From GCA-2733415 sp965178655 (lineage in GTDB: Bacteria; Bacteroidota; Bacteroidia; Flavobacteriales; Flavobacteriaceae): a stretch of 64,000 nucleotides of DNA. Positions 49,810 to 57,471 of this stretch are shown here, piece after piece. Made by a program: the position numbers and the translations under genes. Under the pieces are notes generated by a model. The model saw nothing but the letters and a program-made list of their open reading frames with translations. It did not search any database and was not told where the DNA came from. The DNA lies in assembly GCA_965178655.1 (NCBI GenBank), contig OZ238266.1, positions 248,001 through 312,000 on the forward strand, written 5' to 3'. How positions within the stretch are numbered: position 1 is the first letter of the stretch; every line of letters starts with the position of its first letter.

Positions 49810-50754
49810 TTATTGGGCTAAGATATTTAAATTATTAGAGGGTAGCAAATTCATTTTTGTTACTCTCTTTTTTTGTTTATAGGTTTTAATTTTCAGTCTT
49901 CTTTGTTTGTGCATTTGTTCAGGAGTCAACATTGAATTTGATAAGTGTGGTCTATCCTTATTGTATATTTCTATTGCGTTTTTTACTAATTTTTTAATTA
50001 TATCAAGGTTTAGATTATACTTGTTAATATCAAATTCTTGCTTTAAAATGCCATTAATTCTTTCAGCTATTGCGTTTTCATAGGGATCATATTTTTGAGT
50101 CATACTAGGTTGTATGTCAAATTTATCTAATAATTTTTGATATTCATTAGAACAGTATTGAATACCTCTATCAGAGTGGTGTATCAACGCTTCTTGTTTA
50201 TATATTCTATTTTTAACAGCTTTATCTAAAGCACGTGTAGTTCCTTTTACACACAGACTATCAGACACATCATATCCAACTATTTTCTTGGAATAAGCAT
50301 CTGTGATTAATGCTAAATACATAGGGTTCTTTCTGTTTCCTATATAGGTAATGTCTGACACCCAAATCTGTTCAGGTCTTGAGGGTGTTGTTGCACTAAT
50401 GAGGTTTTGATGTTTGTAAAACCTATGATATGAATTGGTTGTAACATGATACTGCTTCTTTGGTTTTATAAGCATATGGTTTGCCTTAAGTATAGCAAAG
50501 AGCCTGTCTCTACCAACACCAATCTCTTTCAAAGGATCTTCTAGTTTATTATATAATTTACGTGTACCTAATTTGGGCATTTTCATTCTTATTTCTTTAA
50601 CCATTTCTATTACTTTTTGAGCTTTTATTCGCCGCTTTTTTCTTGATTGATTAGCTCTATAATATACCTGCCTGCTAACCCCGAGTAATTCACAGGTAGA
50701 AACTATTGTTTCTTTGTGTTCTTCTTTGAAGGTGTTGATAACCCGGGTTTGGAG
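49810..50754 (-). CDS. IS3-family transposase OrfB (DDE integrase), read by -1 frameshift
   Basis: Catalytic part of the transposase. Its frame opens at the slippery site and needs no start codon of its own: the first residues are LQTRVINTFKEEHKETIV. An ATG at 50604 would give a shorter 264-aa form. The rve domain shows WVSDITYIGNRKNPMYLALI with the first Asp, LIHHSDRGIQYCSNEY with the second, and ENAIAERINGILKQEF with the Glu. With OrfA it would form a protein of about 441 aa. Confidence 0.88.
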   Translation of the reverse strand, partial: LQTRVINTFKEEHKETIVSTCELLGVSRQVYYRANQSRKKRRIKAQKVIEMVKEIRMKMPKLGTRKLYNKLEDPLKEIGVGRDRLFAILKANHMLIKPKKQYHVTTNSYHRFYKHQNLISATTPSRPEQIWVSDITYIGNRKNPMYLALITDAYSKKIVGYDVSDSLCVKGTTRALDKAVKNRIYKQEALIHHSDRGIQYCSNEYQKLLDKFDIQPSMTQKYDPYENAIAERINGILKQEFDINKYNLNLDIIKKLVKNAIEIYNKDRPHLSNSMLTPEQMHKQRRLKIKTYKQKKRVTKMNLLPSNNLNILAQ

Positions 50755-51134
50755 TTTTTTCTGATAGAAATATTATATTCTTTTTCCGCTAAATCAATCA
50801 TCATGTCAAAAATGATTGCTTTTTTGTCTGCTCGTGAGACCTGATGCTCTAAGTGGGCTTTTTGCTTTTTTAGTAGACGATTTTCTTGTTCTAATTCAAG
50901 TAGTTTTTGTTCAGGAGTTTTTGGCATATTTGATGGTGTTTGGTTTTCCCAATCAAAGGTACCATATTTTCGGAGCCAACTAACAATTGTTGAACGTGCT
51001 TGGATACCATATTTACGAACAGCTCCTGTGGTGCTTAATTCTCCTTGTTCAATCTCTTGAACAATTTGTAGTTTTAAAGACATTGAATAGTCTTTCTGAG
51101 TACGCTTTATATAGCGTTCGGGGTTGTTTTCCAT
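50703..51134 (-). CDS. IS3-family transposase OrfA
   Basis: 143-aa DNA-binding subunit. Helix-turn-helix in LKLQIVQEIEQGELSTTGAV and RKYGIQARSTIVSWLRKYG (~21-60), then a leucine zipper-like coil LLELEQENRLLKKQKAHLEH (~80-99) for dimerisation. Its end overlaps orfB around the slippery heptamer at 50754-50760. Confidence 0.9.
   Translation of the reverse strand: MENNPERYIKRTQKDYSMSLKLQIVQEIEQGELSTTGAVRKYGIQARSTIVSWLRKYGTFDWENQTPSNMPKTPEQKLLELEQENRLLKKQKAHLEHQVSRADKKAIIFDMMIDLAEKEYNISIRKNSKPGLSTPSKKNTKKQ
50754..50760 (-). other. Slippery heptamer A AAA AAC for -1 frameshifting
   Basis: In OrfA codons the minus strand reads AGA AAA AAC, giving the heptamer A AAA AAC in the phase needed. A -1 slip continues as CTC CAA ACC in the orfB frame, which is open to the stop at 49810. 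This is the usual way IS3 elements make the OrfAB transposase. Confidence 0.75.
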
Positions 51135-51187
51135 TTTTTAACGTTTTTATGTGTAACGCTATTTCAGGACGGGACATTTTTCAGCAT

Positions 51188-51221
51188 AAAAAAAGCCTCA
51201 ATTTAAATTGAGGCTTTTTTT
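51188..51221. terminator. Bidirectional terminator between the acyltransferase (ancestrally) and lpd
   Basis: Perfect palindrome around GCCTCAATTTAAATTGAGGC with A7 and T7 flanks. It begins 11 bp after the IS right end and right after the ancestral acyltransferase stop (TAA at 51187-51189), so it once ended that gene. It now also ends the lpd transcript. Confidence 0.85.
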
Positions 51222-51237
51222 ATATTATATGTATTGC

Positions 51238-52635
51238 TTACATATGTAATGCGGTATCGCTAACTGCTAAACACGCCTCTTTTATTGCTTCCGTAAACGT
51301 TGGATGTGCATGTGACATACGTGAAACATCTTCTGCAGACGCTTTATACTCCATTGCTACAACTGCTTCAGCAATCATATCTGCAGCACGAGCACCTACC
51401 ATGTGTACACCTAAAATTTCGTCAGTATTTGCATCTGCAAGGACTTTTACAAAACCATCTAAATCCATAGATGCTCTACTTCGTCCTAATGCACGCATCG
51501 GAAAACTTCCAGACTTATACGCTATACCTGCTTCCTTTAATTGCTCTTCTGTTTTACCTACAGCTGCAACCTCTGGCCATGTATATACAACACCTGGTAT
51601 TAAGTTATAGTTAATATGTGGTTTTTGCCCTGCTATTGTTTCTGCAACAAATACACCTTCTTCTTCTGCTTTATGCGCTAACATTGCGCCTTTTACAACA
51701 TCGCCAATGGCGTAGATATTTGAAATATTTGTCTGTAAATGCTCGTTTGTTTCTACAACACCTCGCTCATCTACTTTAACGCCTACATTTTCTAAACCTA
51801 ATCCGTCTGTAAATGGACGACGACCAACAGATACCAAGCAATAATCTGCTTTTATTTCAATCGGGTTTCCTTTTTTATCATCAACATTAATAACAACTTC
51901 TTCGCCTTTAGCAGCAACGTTGGTTACTTTATGAGAGGTTAAGAATTTTATTTTTTGCTTTTTTAATACTTTCTGTAATTCTTTAGACACAGCTTTGTCC
52001 ATACCAGGAACAATTCTATCCATATACTCTACAACAGTAACGTCTGCACCTAATCTTTTATAAACCTGACCAAGCTCTAAACCAATAACACCACCACCAA
52101 TAACAACTAAGTGCTTAGGGATTTCGGTTAAACTTAAAGCTTCAGTAGAGGTAATTACGCGTTTTTTATCTAACGAAATAAACGGAAAACTTGATGGTTT
52201 AGATCCTGTAGCAATGATACTATTCTTTGCTTCGATTTCTATTGTTTTCTCACCTGTAATAGTAATATGCGTAGCATCTTTAAAAGCACCTACTCCTTGG
52301 TAAACATCAATATTGTTCTTATCCATTAAAAATGTAATTCCGTCGCAAGTTTGCTTTACTACAGCATCTTTACGAGCAATCATTTTTTCAAGATTCATTT
52401 TTATATCACCTGTAAGTTCAATACCATGTGCCTCAAAATGCTTTACAGCATCATCATAATGATGAGAAGAATCAAGTAATGCCTTTGAAGGAATACAACC
52501 TACATTTAAGCAAGTTCCTCCTAAAGTGTTGTATTTTTCAATTAGTGCAGTTTTCATTCCTAGTTGTGCACAACGTATTGCTGCTACATATCCTCCAGGG
52601 CCAGAGCCAATAATGGCTACATCATAAGTACTCAT
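51238..52635 (-). CDS. lpdA: Dihydrolipoyl dehydrogenase
   Basis: E3 component of pyruvate and 2-oxoglutarate dehydrogenase complexes: reoxidises dihydrolipoamide with NAD+. FAD motif GSGPGGYVAA at ~11-20, redox CXXXXC in GGTCLNVGCIPSK (~39-51), NAD motif VVIGGGVIGLELGQV (~174-188), and the C-terminal His-Glu pair in SHAHPTFTEA (~441-450). 465 aa is normal. It stands alone, without E1 or E2 genes nearby. Confidence 0.96.
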   Translation of the reverse strand: MSTYDVAIIGSGPGGYVAAIRCAQLGMKTALIEKYNTLGGTCLNVGCIPSKALLDSSHHYDDAVKHFEAHGIELTGDIKMNLEKMIARKDAVVKQTCDGITFLMDKNNIDVYQGVGAFKDATHITITGEKTIEIEAKNSIIATGSKPSSFPFISLDKKRVITSTEALSLTEIPKHLVVIGGGVIGLELGQVYKRLGADVTVVEYMDRIVPGMDKAVSKELQKVLKKQKIKFLTSHKVTNVAAKGEEVVINVDDKKGNPIEIKADYCLVSVGRRPFTDGLGLENVGVKVDERGVVETNEHLQTNISNIYAIGDVVKGAMLAHKAEEEGVFVAETIAGQKPHINYNLIPGVVYTWPEVAAVGKTEEQLKEAGIAYKSGSFPMRALGRSRASMDLDGFVKVLADANTDEILGVHMVGARAADMIAEAVVAMEYKASAEDVSRMSHAHPTFTEAIKEACLAVSDTALHM

Positions 52636-52685
52636 AAATATCTTTTTTGTTTTAAAAGTGCTACAAAAGTAACGAAGTTTTTACA

Positions 52686-53144
52686 TTATAAATGTATGGA
52701 AGTAGAATTTTTTATAGCTGAAATAACAAATGTACTATGCGTACTTCCTACATGCGCTAAAGTTGTAAGCTTATTTACCATAAATTCCCGATACTCCTCC
52801 ATGTCTTTTACTACAATTTTTAGGATATAATCATAATCTCCAGGAACGTGAAAACATTCTATTATTTCATTTATTTTTAATACCTCTGATTCAAATTTTG
52901 ACAAATACAACTTGGAGTGTTTTTCTAGTTTTACTTGGCATAACACCATAAAGCCTTTATCAGCTTTCTTTTTATCTAAAATAGCAACATACCTCTCAAT
53001 AACCCCTGCTCGTTCTAGTCGCTTTATTCGTTCATACACTGCTGTAACAGATAAACCTGCCTTATTTGCTATCATTTTTGTAGTTTGTTTGGCATCAATC
53101 TGTAGTAGTTTTACTATTTTTTTATCGACAATATCTAAGTTCAT
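52686..53144 (-). CDS. Lrp/AsnC family transcriptional regulator
   Basis: 152-aa regulator. An N-terminal winged helix-turn-helix (IVKLLQIDAKQTTKMIANKA, then LSVTAVYERIKRLERAGVIE, ~10-50) and a C-terminal RAM ligand domain (VPGDYDYILKIVVKDMEEY, ~99-117) are clear. It is divergent from the methionine gamma-lyase-like gene across 163 bp, so it probably controls that gene in response to an amino acid. Confidence 0.93.
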   Translation of the reverse strand: MNLDIVDKKIVKLLQIDAKQTTKMIANKAGLSVTAVYERIKRLERAGVIERYVAILDKKKADKGFMVLCQVKLEKHSKLYLSKFESEVLKINEIIECFHVPGDYDYILKIVVKDMEEYREFMVNKLTTLAHVGSTHSTFVISAIKNSTSIHL

Positions 53145-53172
53145 TCGGAATATTTTTCAGTTATATTGAACA

Positions 53173-53180
53173 CAAAAATA
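53173..53180 (-). promoter_or_regulatory. -7 promoter element of the lrp-type gene
   Basis: Reads TATTTTTG on the minus strand, exact TAnnTTTG, 29 bp before the start codon. Confidence 0.5.
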
Positions 53181-53218
53181 CAAATAAAAACTTACATTCA
53201 TAATTTATGCCTTTTTAC

Positions 53219-53231
53219 AGATTTTAAATCT
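53219..53231. promoter_or_regulatory. Candidate Lrp-type operator
   Basis: AGATTTTAAATCT is a 13-bp palindrome; with flanks, CAGATTTTAAATCTA matches the ends (CAG...CTA) of the E. coli Lrp consensus. It sits between the divergent promoters. Binding not shown. Confidence 0.4.
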
Positions 53232-53248
53232 AAATTAAACAAACTGCA

Positions 53249-53279
53249 TTGTTAATTAAACACCTCTTTTGTATATTTG
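53249..53279 (+). promoter_or_regulatory. Promoter of the methionine gamma-lyase-like gene
   Basis: TTG (53249-53251) and TATATTTG (53272-53279), 20 bp apart; 29 bp before the start codon. Confidence 0.7.
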
Positions 53280-53307
53280 ATTAGTTTTAATCTAAAAATA
53301 AAAAGTT

Positions 53308-54504
53308 ATGCATAAACCAGCAGATAACATACAAGACTTACAATATTTTGGAGAAGCCGGAGGCGTAAACCCTTCTATTTCTGATTCTTCAACTTACACC
53401 TTTATAAAAGCAAAAACAATGCTTGATACTTTTGAAGGTAATACAGATGGGTGCTACCTGTACTCCAGACACACCTCTCCAAGCAATCTTTACCTCGCAG
53501 AAGCTTTGGCGGCTATGGAAAATACAGAATCGGCTACTGTAACAGCTTCTGGAATGGGAGCCATTACCCCTGTTTTATTACAACTATGCGATGCAGGAGA
53601 TCATGTTGTGTCTAGTAGAACAATTTACGGAGGGACATATGCTTTTTTAAAGAATTTTACACCCCGATTAAATATACAAACAGCTTTTGTTGACATCACT
53701 AATTTATCTGCTGTAGAAAATGCCATTACCAAAAACACAAAAGTGATTTTTTGCGAAACTGTAAGTAATCCTTTATTAGAAGTTGCCGATATTAAGGCTC
53801 TTTCAGCTTTAGCCAAAAAACACAATCTAAAATTAGTGGTAGACAATACTTTTTCGCCATTATCAATAAACCCTATGGCTTTTGGTGCCGATGTTGTGAT
53901 ACACAGTTTAACAAAATTCATTAACGGGTCATCAGACACTGTTGGTGGTGTTGTCTGTGGCTCTGAAAGTTTTATAAACGAACTTAAAGATGTAAATAGC
54001 GGCGCTTGCATGCTACTAGGGTCAACAATGGATAGTTTACGCGCTTCATCAATACTAAAAAACCTAAGAACCTTACATTTACGTATTAAGCAGCATAGTA
54101 AAAATGCCTTATATCTAGCAGAGCAGTTTGAAAAAATTGGCATAAAAACAGTTTACCCAGGGCTAGCATCACACCCTTCTCATAAAATCATGAAAAGCAT
54201 GCTAATTGAGGAGTTTGGCTTTGGAGGAATGCTAACCATTAATGTTAACTCATTAGAAAACGCCAACAAACTAATGGAACTTATGCAAGAACGCAATTTA
54301 GGGTATCTTGCAGTTAGTCTAGGTTTTTACAAAACATTATTTAGTGCCCCCGGAACGTCTACTTCTTCAGAAATACCTGAAGATGAACAAGTAAAAATGG
54401 GAATGTCAGATGGTTTAATTCGAATTTCAATTGGATTAGACAACGATATTAAACGAACTTTTGAAATGATGAAAACCTGCATGACAGATTTGAATATCAT
54501 ATAA
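53308..54504 (+). CDS. Methionine gamma-lyase-like PLP enzyme
   Basis: 398-aa enzyme of the Cys/Met-metabolism PLP family. Motifs: SRHTSPSNLYLAEALAAME (~50-68), the PLP-stacking Tyr in SSRTIYGGTYAFL, and Schiff-base Lys203 in HSLTKFINGSSDTVGG. The C-terminal part ISIGLDNDI is typical. Methionine gamma-lyase (to 2-oxobutyrate, methanethiol and ammonia) is the likeliest role, but cystathionine gamma-lyase or -synthase cannot be ruled out. Divergent Lrp gene suggests amino acid control. Confidence 0.8.
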   Translation: MHKPADNIQDLQYFGEAGGVNPSISDSSTYTFIKAKTMLDTFEGNTDGCYLYSRHTSPSNLYLAEALAAMENTESATVTASGMGAITPVLLQLCDAGDHVVSSRTIYGGTYAFLKNFTPRLNIQTAFVDITNLSAVENAITKNTKVIFCETVSNPLLEVADIKALSALAKKHNLKLVVDNTFSPLSINPMAFGADVVIHSLTKFINGSSDTVGGVVCGSESFINELKDVNSGACMLLGSTMDSLRASSILKNLRTLHLRIKQHSKNALYLAEQFEKIGIKTVYPGLASHPSHKIMKSMLIEEFGFGGMLTINVNSLENANKLMELMQERNLGYLAVSLGFYKTLFSAPGTSTSSEIPEDEQVKMGMSDGLIRISIGLDNDIKRTFEMMKTCMTDLNII

Positions 54505-54520
54505 GTAATATCTTTGTAAG

Positions 54521-54554
54521 AAAGGTCTGGTTCTAAATCAGACCTTTTTTTTTG
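54521..54554 (+). terminator. Intrinsic terminator of the PLP enzyme gene
   Basis: AAAGGTCTG / CAGACCTTT stem with a 9-nt loop, T run of eight. Confidence 0.8.
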
Positions 54555-54607
54555 CACACTATATAATAATATTGTAACATTACAAATCTTAAAAAAAGCA
54601 CATTATT

Positions 54608-56065
54608 ATGGGGAATATATCTGACAGTACTATCGATAGCCAAGAAATAAAAGAAAACAAGGAACTAAACATTTGGGAGGCTTTACTACCTGTAGGACTT
54701 TTAATGTGCATCCTTGCATATAATATTTTCTTTGCAGATGGCGTATTATTTGGTGATTACTCCAATCAAATTATCCTCTTAATAGCTGGAGGCTTTACAG
54801 CATTAGTAGGGATGAAAAACAGCATTTCCTTAAAAACAATGTTTCAAGAAGTTTTAAAAAACATTAAAAGTGTTTTTGTGCCAATCATGATTTTGTTTTT
54901 AGTTGGTGCATTGGCTGGAACATGGCTGATTAGCGGTATTATACCTGCTATGGTATATTATGGATTACAAGTATTAAGTCCTGAAATATTCTTACCAGCA
55001 TCGGTAGTTATCGCTGCAATTATATCTATTGCTACAGGAAGTTCATGGACCACCTCAGCTACCGTTGGTATTGCCTTAATTGGTATTGGAAGTGCGTTAG
55101 GAATTCCTACTGGAATGATTGCCGGTGCCGTTATATCTGGCGCTTATTTTGGAGATAAAATGTCGCCATTAAGTGACACCACTAATCTTGCTCCTGCAAT
55201 GGCTGGGACTGACTTGTTTACACATATTAAATACATGAGTTTAACCACAGTACCTACCATCATCATTACATTAATCGTGTTTTCTATAATAAGTATGACT
55301 ATTGACACCACAGGAAGTGCTGATATTAGCGGACTCTTAACTACTATAAAAACCACCTTTAATATTACTCCATACCTATTTATTGTGCCAGGAGTCGTTA
55401 TTGCATTAATTCTTTTAAAAACAAAACCATTAATTGCACTAGGTGCAGGTGTTGTTTTAGCAGCCTTGTTTTCAGTGTTTTTTCAATCGGATATTTTAAA
55501 TAGTATCTCTCCTTCAAATATAGAAGCAATTATTACAGCGATACTATCAGATGTGCAAATTACTACAGATAACGAAAAACTTAACGAACTGTTCGCCTCT
55601 GGAGGCATGAATGGTATGCTATGGACTATTTACTTGATACTATGCGCCATGGTTTTTGGCGGTATTATGGACGCTATTGGAGCTTTATCACGTATAACTA
55701 AAAAGTTATTAACTTTTGCAAGTACCACTTTTGGACTATTTGCTAGCACAGTATTTAGTTGCTTAGGATTAAACATTATTGCCTCTGACCAATATTTGGC
55801 ACTAGTTATTCCTGGAAAAATGTTTGCAAAAGCATATAAAGACAAAGGGCTGGCACCCGAAAACTTAAGTAGAACCCTAGAGGATTCTGGTACAGTAACT
55901 TCCGTTTTAATACCCTGGAATACCTGTGGGGCATACCAATCTGGCGTATTAGGTGTGTCTGTTTTTGACTATGCTATATTCGCAGTCTTTAACTGGCTTA
56001 GCCCATTTACAACACTATTTTTTGCAGCTTTAAACATTAAAATCAAGCAGTTAAAAAGCAAATAA
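54608..56065 (+). CDS. nhaC: Na+/H+ antiporter NhaC
   Basis: 485-aa inner membrane protein with about eleven helices. The NhaC phrases SGAYFGDKMSPLSDTTNLAPAM (~178-199, split as SGAYFGDKMSP and LSDTTNLAPAM) and ATGSSWTTSATVGIALIGIG (~141-160) are clear. It exports Na+ in exchange for H+, fitting a marine host. No gene partner; starts ~100 bp after the previous terminator. Confidence 0.93.
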   Translation: MGNISDSTIDSQEIKENKELNIWEALLPVGLLMCILAYNIFFADGVLFGDYSNQIILLIAGGFTALVGMKNSISLKTMFQEVLKNIKSVFVPIMILFLVGALAGTWLISGIIPAMVYYGLQVLSPEIFLPASVVIAAIISIATGSSWTTSATVGIALIGIGSALGIPTGMIAGAVISGAYFGDKMSPLSDTTNLAPAMAGTDLFTHIKYMSLTTVPTIIITLIVFSIISMTIDTTGSADISGLLTTIKTTFNITPYLFIVPGVVIALILLKTKPLIALGAGVVLAALFSVFFQSDILNSISPSNIEAIITAILSDVQITTDNEKLNELFASGGMNGMLWTIYLILCAMVFGGIMDAIGALSRITKKLLTFASTTFGLFASTVFSCLGLNIIASDQYLALVIPGKMFAKAYKDKGLAPENLSRTLEDSGTVTSVLIPWNTCGAYQSGVLGVSVFDYAIFAVFNWLSPFTTLFFAALNIKIKQLKSK

Positions 56066-56105
56066 ACATTCTTTATTATAGCATCAAAAAAAGAAATTAC
56101 AAATA

Positions 56106-56137
56106 TTTCAATAACAGCAAATCTAACCTTATATTTG
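56106..56137 (+). promoter_or_regulatory. Promoter of the peroxiredoxin gene
   Basis: -7 TATATTTG (56130-56137) with a weak TTTC near 56106 as -33; 32 bp before the start codon. Confidence 0.55.
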
Positions 56138-56169
56138 CAACAGAAATTTAACATATTTAAACATATAAA

Positions 56170-56802
56170 ATGGCAGTACTAGTAGGAAAAAAAGCCCCTG
56201 CATTTAACGCACAGGCAGTAGTAAACGGAAATAAATTTGAAGCTAACTTTTCATTAGCACAATACGAAGGAAAAAAACACGTAGTATTATTCTTTTACCC
56301 AAAAGATTTTACATTTGTTTGTCCAACAGAATTACATGCTTTTCAAGAAAAATTAGCAGAGTTTGAATCAAGAGATGTTGCCGTTGTTGGAGTATCTACA
56401 GATACAGAGCAATCTCATTACGGTTGGCTACAAGTAGAAAAAGGACAAGGTGGTATTAAAGGTGTTACTTACCCATTAGTAGCAGATACTAACAAAACTA
56501 TTTCTGCAAACTATGATGTATTAGCTGGAGATGTTTTTTATAACGATGAAGGATTAATGGTTGCTGAAGGTGAGTTAATTGCTTACAGAGGATTATTCTT
56601 AATTGACAAAAACGGTATGGTACGTCACCAATTAGTAAACGATTTACCATTAGGAAGAAACGTAGATGAAGCTTTACGTATGGTAGATGCATTACAGTTT
56701 TTTGAAGCTAACGGAGAAGTTTGCCCTGCCAACTGGAGTAAAGGAAAAGATGGTATGCAAGCAAGCCATAAAGCAACTGCTGAGTATTTATCTAAAAACT
56801 AG
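56170..56802 (+). CDS. 2-Cys peroxiredoxin (AhpC/Prx1 type)
   Basis: Cytosolic peroxidase for hydrogen peroxide and organic peroxides. Peroxidatic Cys51 in FTFVCPTELHAF and resolving Cys185 in EVCPANW mark a typical 2-Cys enzyme; GVSTDTEQSHYGW and DKNGMVRHQLVNDLPLGRN are typical. 210 aa is normal. No ahpF lies next to it, so thioredoxin is the likely reductant. Confidence 0.95.
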   Translation: MAVLVGKKAPAFNAQAVVNGNKFEANFSLAQYEGKKHVVLFFYPKDFTFVCPTELHAFQEKLAEFESRDVAVVGVSTDTEQSHYGWLQVEKGQGGIKGVTYPLVADTNKTISANYDVLAGDVFYNDEGLMVAEGELIAYRGLFLIDKNGMVRHQLVNDLPLGRNVDEALRMVDALQFFEANGEVCPANWSKGKDGMQASHKATAEYLSKN

Positions 56803-56836
56803 TAAAACTAGGCAAGTAAGCTATATTACAAAATCT

Positions 56837-56866
56837 AAAAGCACTCCAAATGGAGTGCTTTTTTTT
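56837..56866 (+). terminator. Intrinsic terminator of the peroxiredoxin gene
   Basis: AAAAGCACTCC / GGAGTGCTTTT stem with an AAAT loop and T run. The following 190 bp to the next gene hold nothing recognised. Confidence 0.85.
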
Positions 56867-57058
56867 ATGATAACTTTAGCGAAAATCCCCTAACTATTTG
56901 CATATTTTAATGTATTTTAGATTTTTATTTTTAGCACAAATAATTTATTAAAAGTATATATTACTAAATCAAGTAATATATTGAGTTTAAAACCAACAAC
57001 TATCACATAATAAACGACCATTCTTAACACAGAAATAGGTTGTAAAACAGTATTACAA

Positions 57059-57433
57059 ATGAAGAATTCTCCTAAAGAAAATTTTTTTATCAATAGAGCT
57101 AAAAGTTTAACCTATGCCTTAAAAGGCGCGTTAATACTTTTTAAAACAGAATCTAGCATACAAGCACAATCAGGGACAGCAGTTTTACTAACTATTGCAG
57201 GGTTTTACTATAACATCTCTGCTACAGAATGGATGTTTCAAATTATGGCCTTTGGACTCATATTAAGTATTGAGGGGCTAAACACAGCTGTTGAAGAGAT
57301 TGCCGATTTTATTCATCCAGAATATCATAAAAAAATTGGACTTATTAAAGATCTTGCTGCTGGAGCTGTTTTTATAGCAGGGACTGCTTCTCTAATTTTA
57401 GGACTTATTATATATATCCCTAAAATATTTTAA
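57059..57433 (+). CDS. dgkA: Diacylglycerol/undecaprenol kinase family protein
   Basis: 124-aa membrane protein with three helices (~20-45, 48-70 and 95-120). The DgkA motif EGLNTAVEEIADFIHPEYHK (~75-94) then KDLAAGAVFIAG contains the catalytic Glu residues. In bacteria this small kinase phosphorylates diacylglycerol or undecaprenol; which one is open here. First gene of a run with ftsK and lolA. Confidence 0.9.
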   Translation: MKNSPKENFFINRAKSLTYALKGALILFKTESSIQAQSGTAVLLTIAGFYYNISATEWMFQIMAFGLILSIEGLNTAVEEIADFIHPEYHKKIGLIKDLAAGAVFIAGTASLILGLIIYIPKIF

Positions 57434-57471
57434 AAACACAACCGAGTATATTTTCTATAAAAAAAATACCG

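Larger units (their letters stand above)
49783..51176 (-). mobile_element. IS3-family insertion sequence
   Basis: 1394-bp element with 24-bp imperfect terminal inverted repeats (left at 49783-49806 starts TGTCTCGTCCT; right at 51153-51176 starts TGTCCCGTCCT) and TG/CA ends. Flanks show TTT on both sides, consistent with a 3-bp target duplication but low in information. Two overlapping transposase frames, orfA and orfB, are linked by a slippery A AAA AAC. Both frames are intact, so the element may be active. It is inserted in the last codons of the acyltransferase gene. Confidence 0.92.

Noticed and set aside
53625..54143. 172-codon minus-strand frame opposite the PLP enzyme gene
   Set aside because: The sense strand codes for conserved PLP motifs over the same bases; the antisense product is not recognisable.
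56869..57058. 190-bp gap before dgkA as a possible small gene or RNA
   Set aside because: No open frame of useful size, no hairpin and no consensus promoter were seen.
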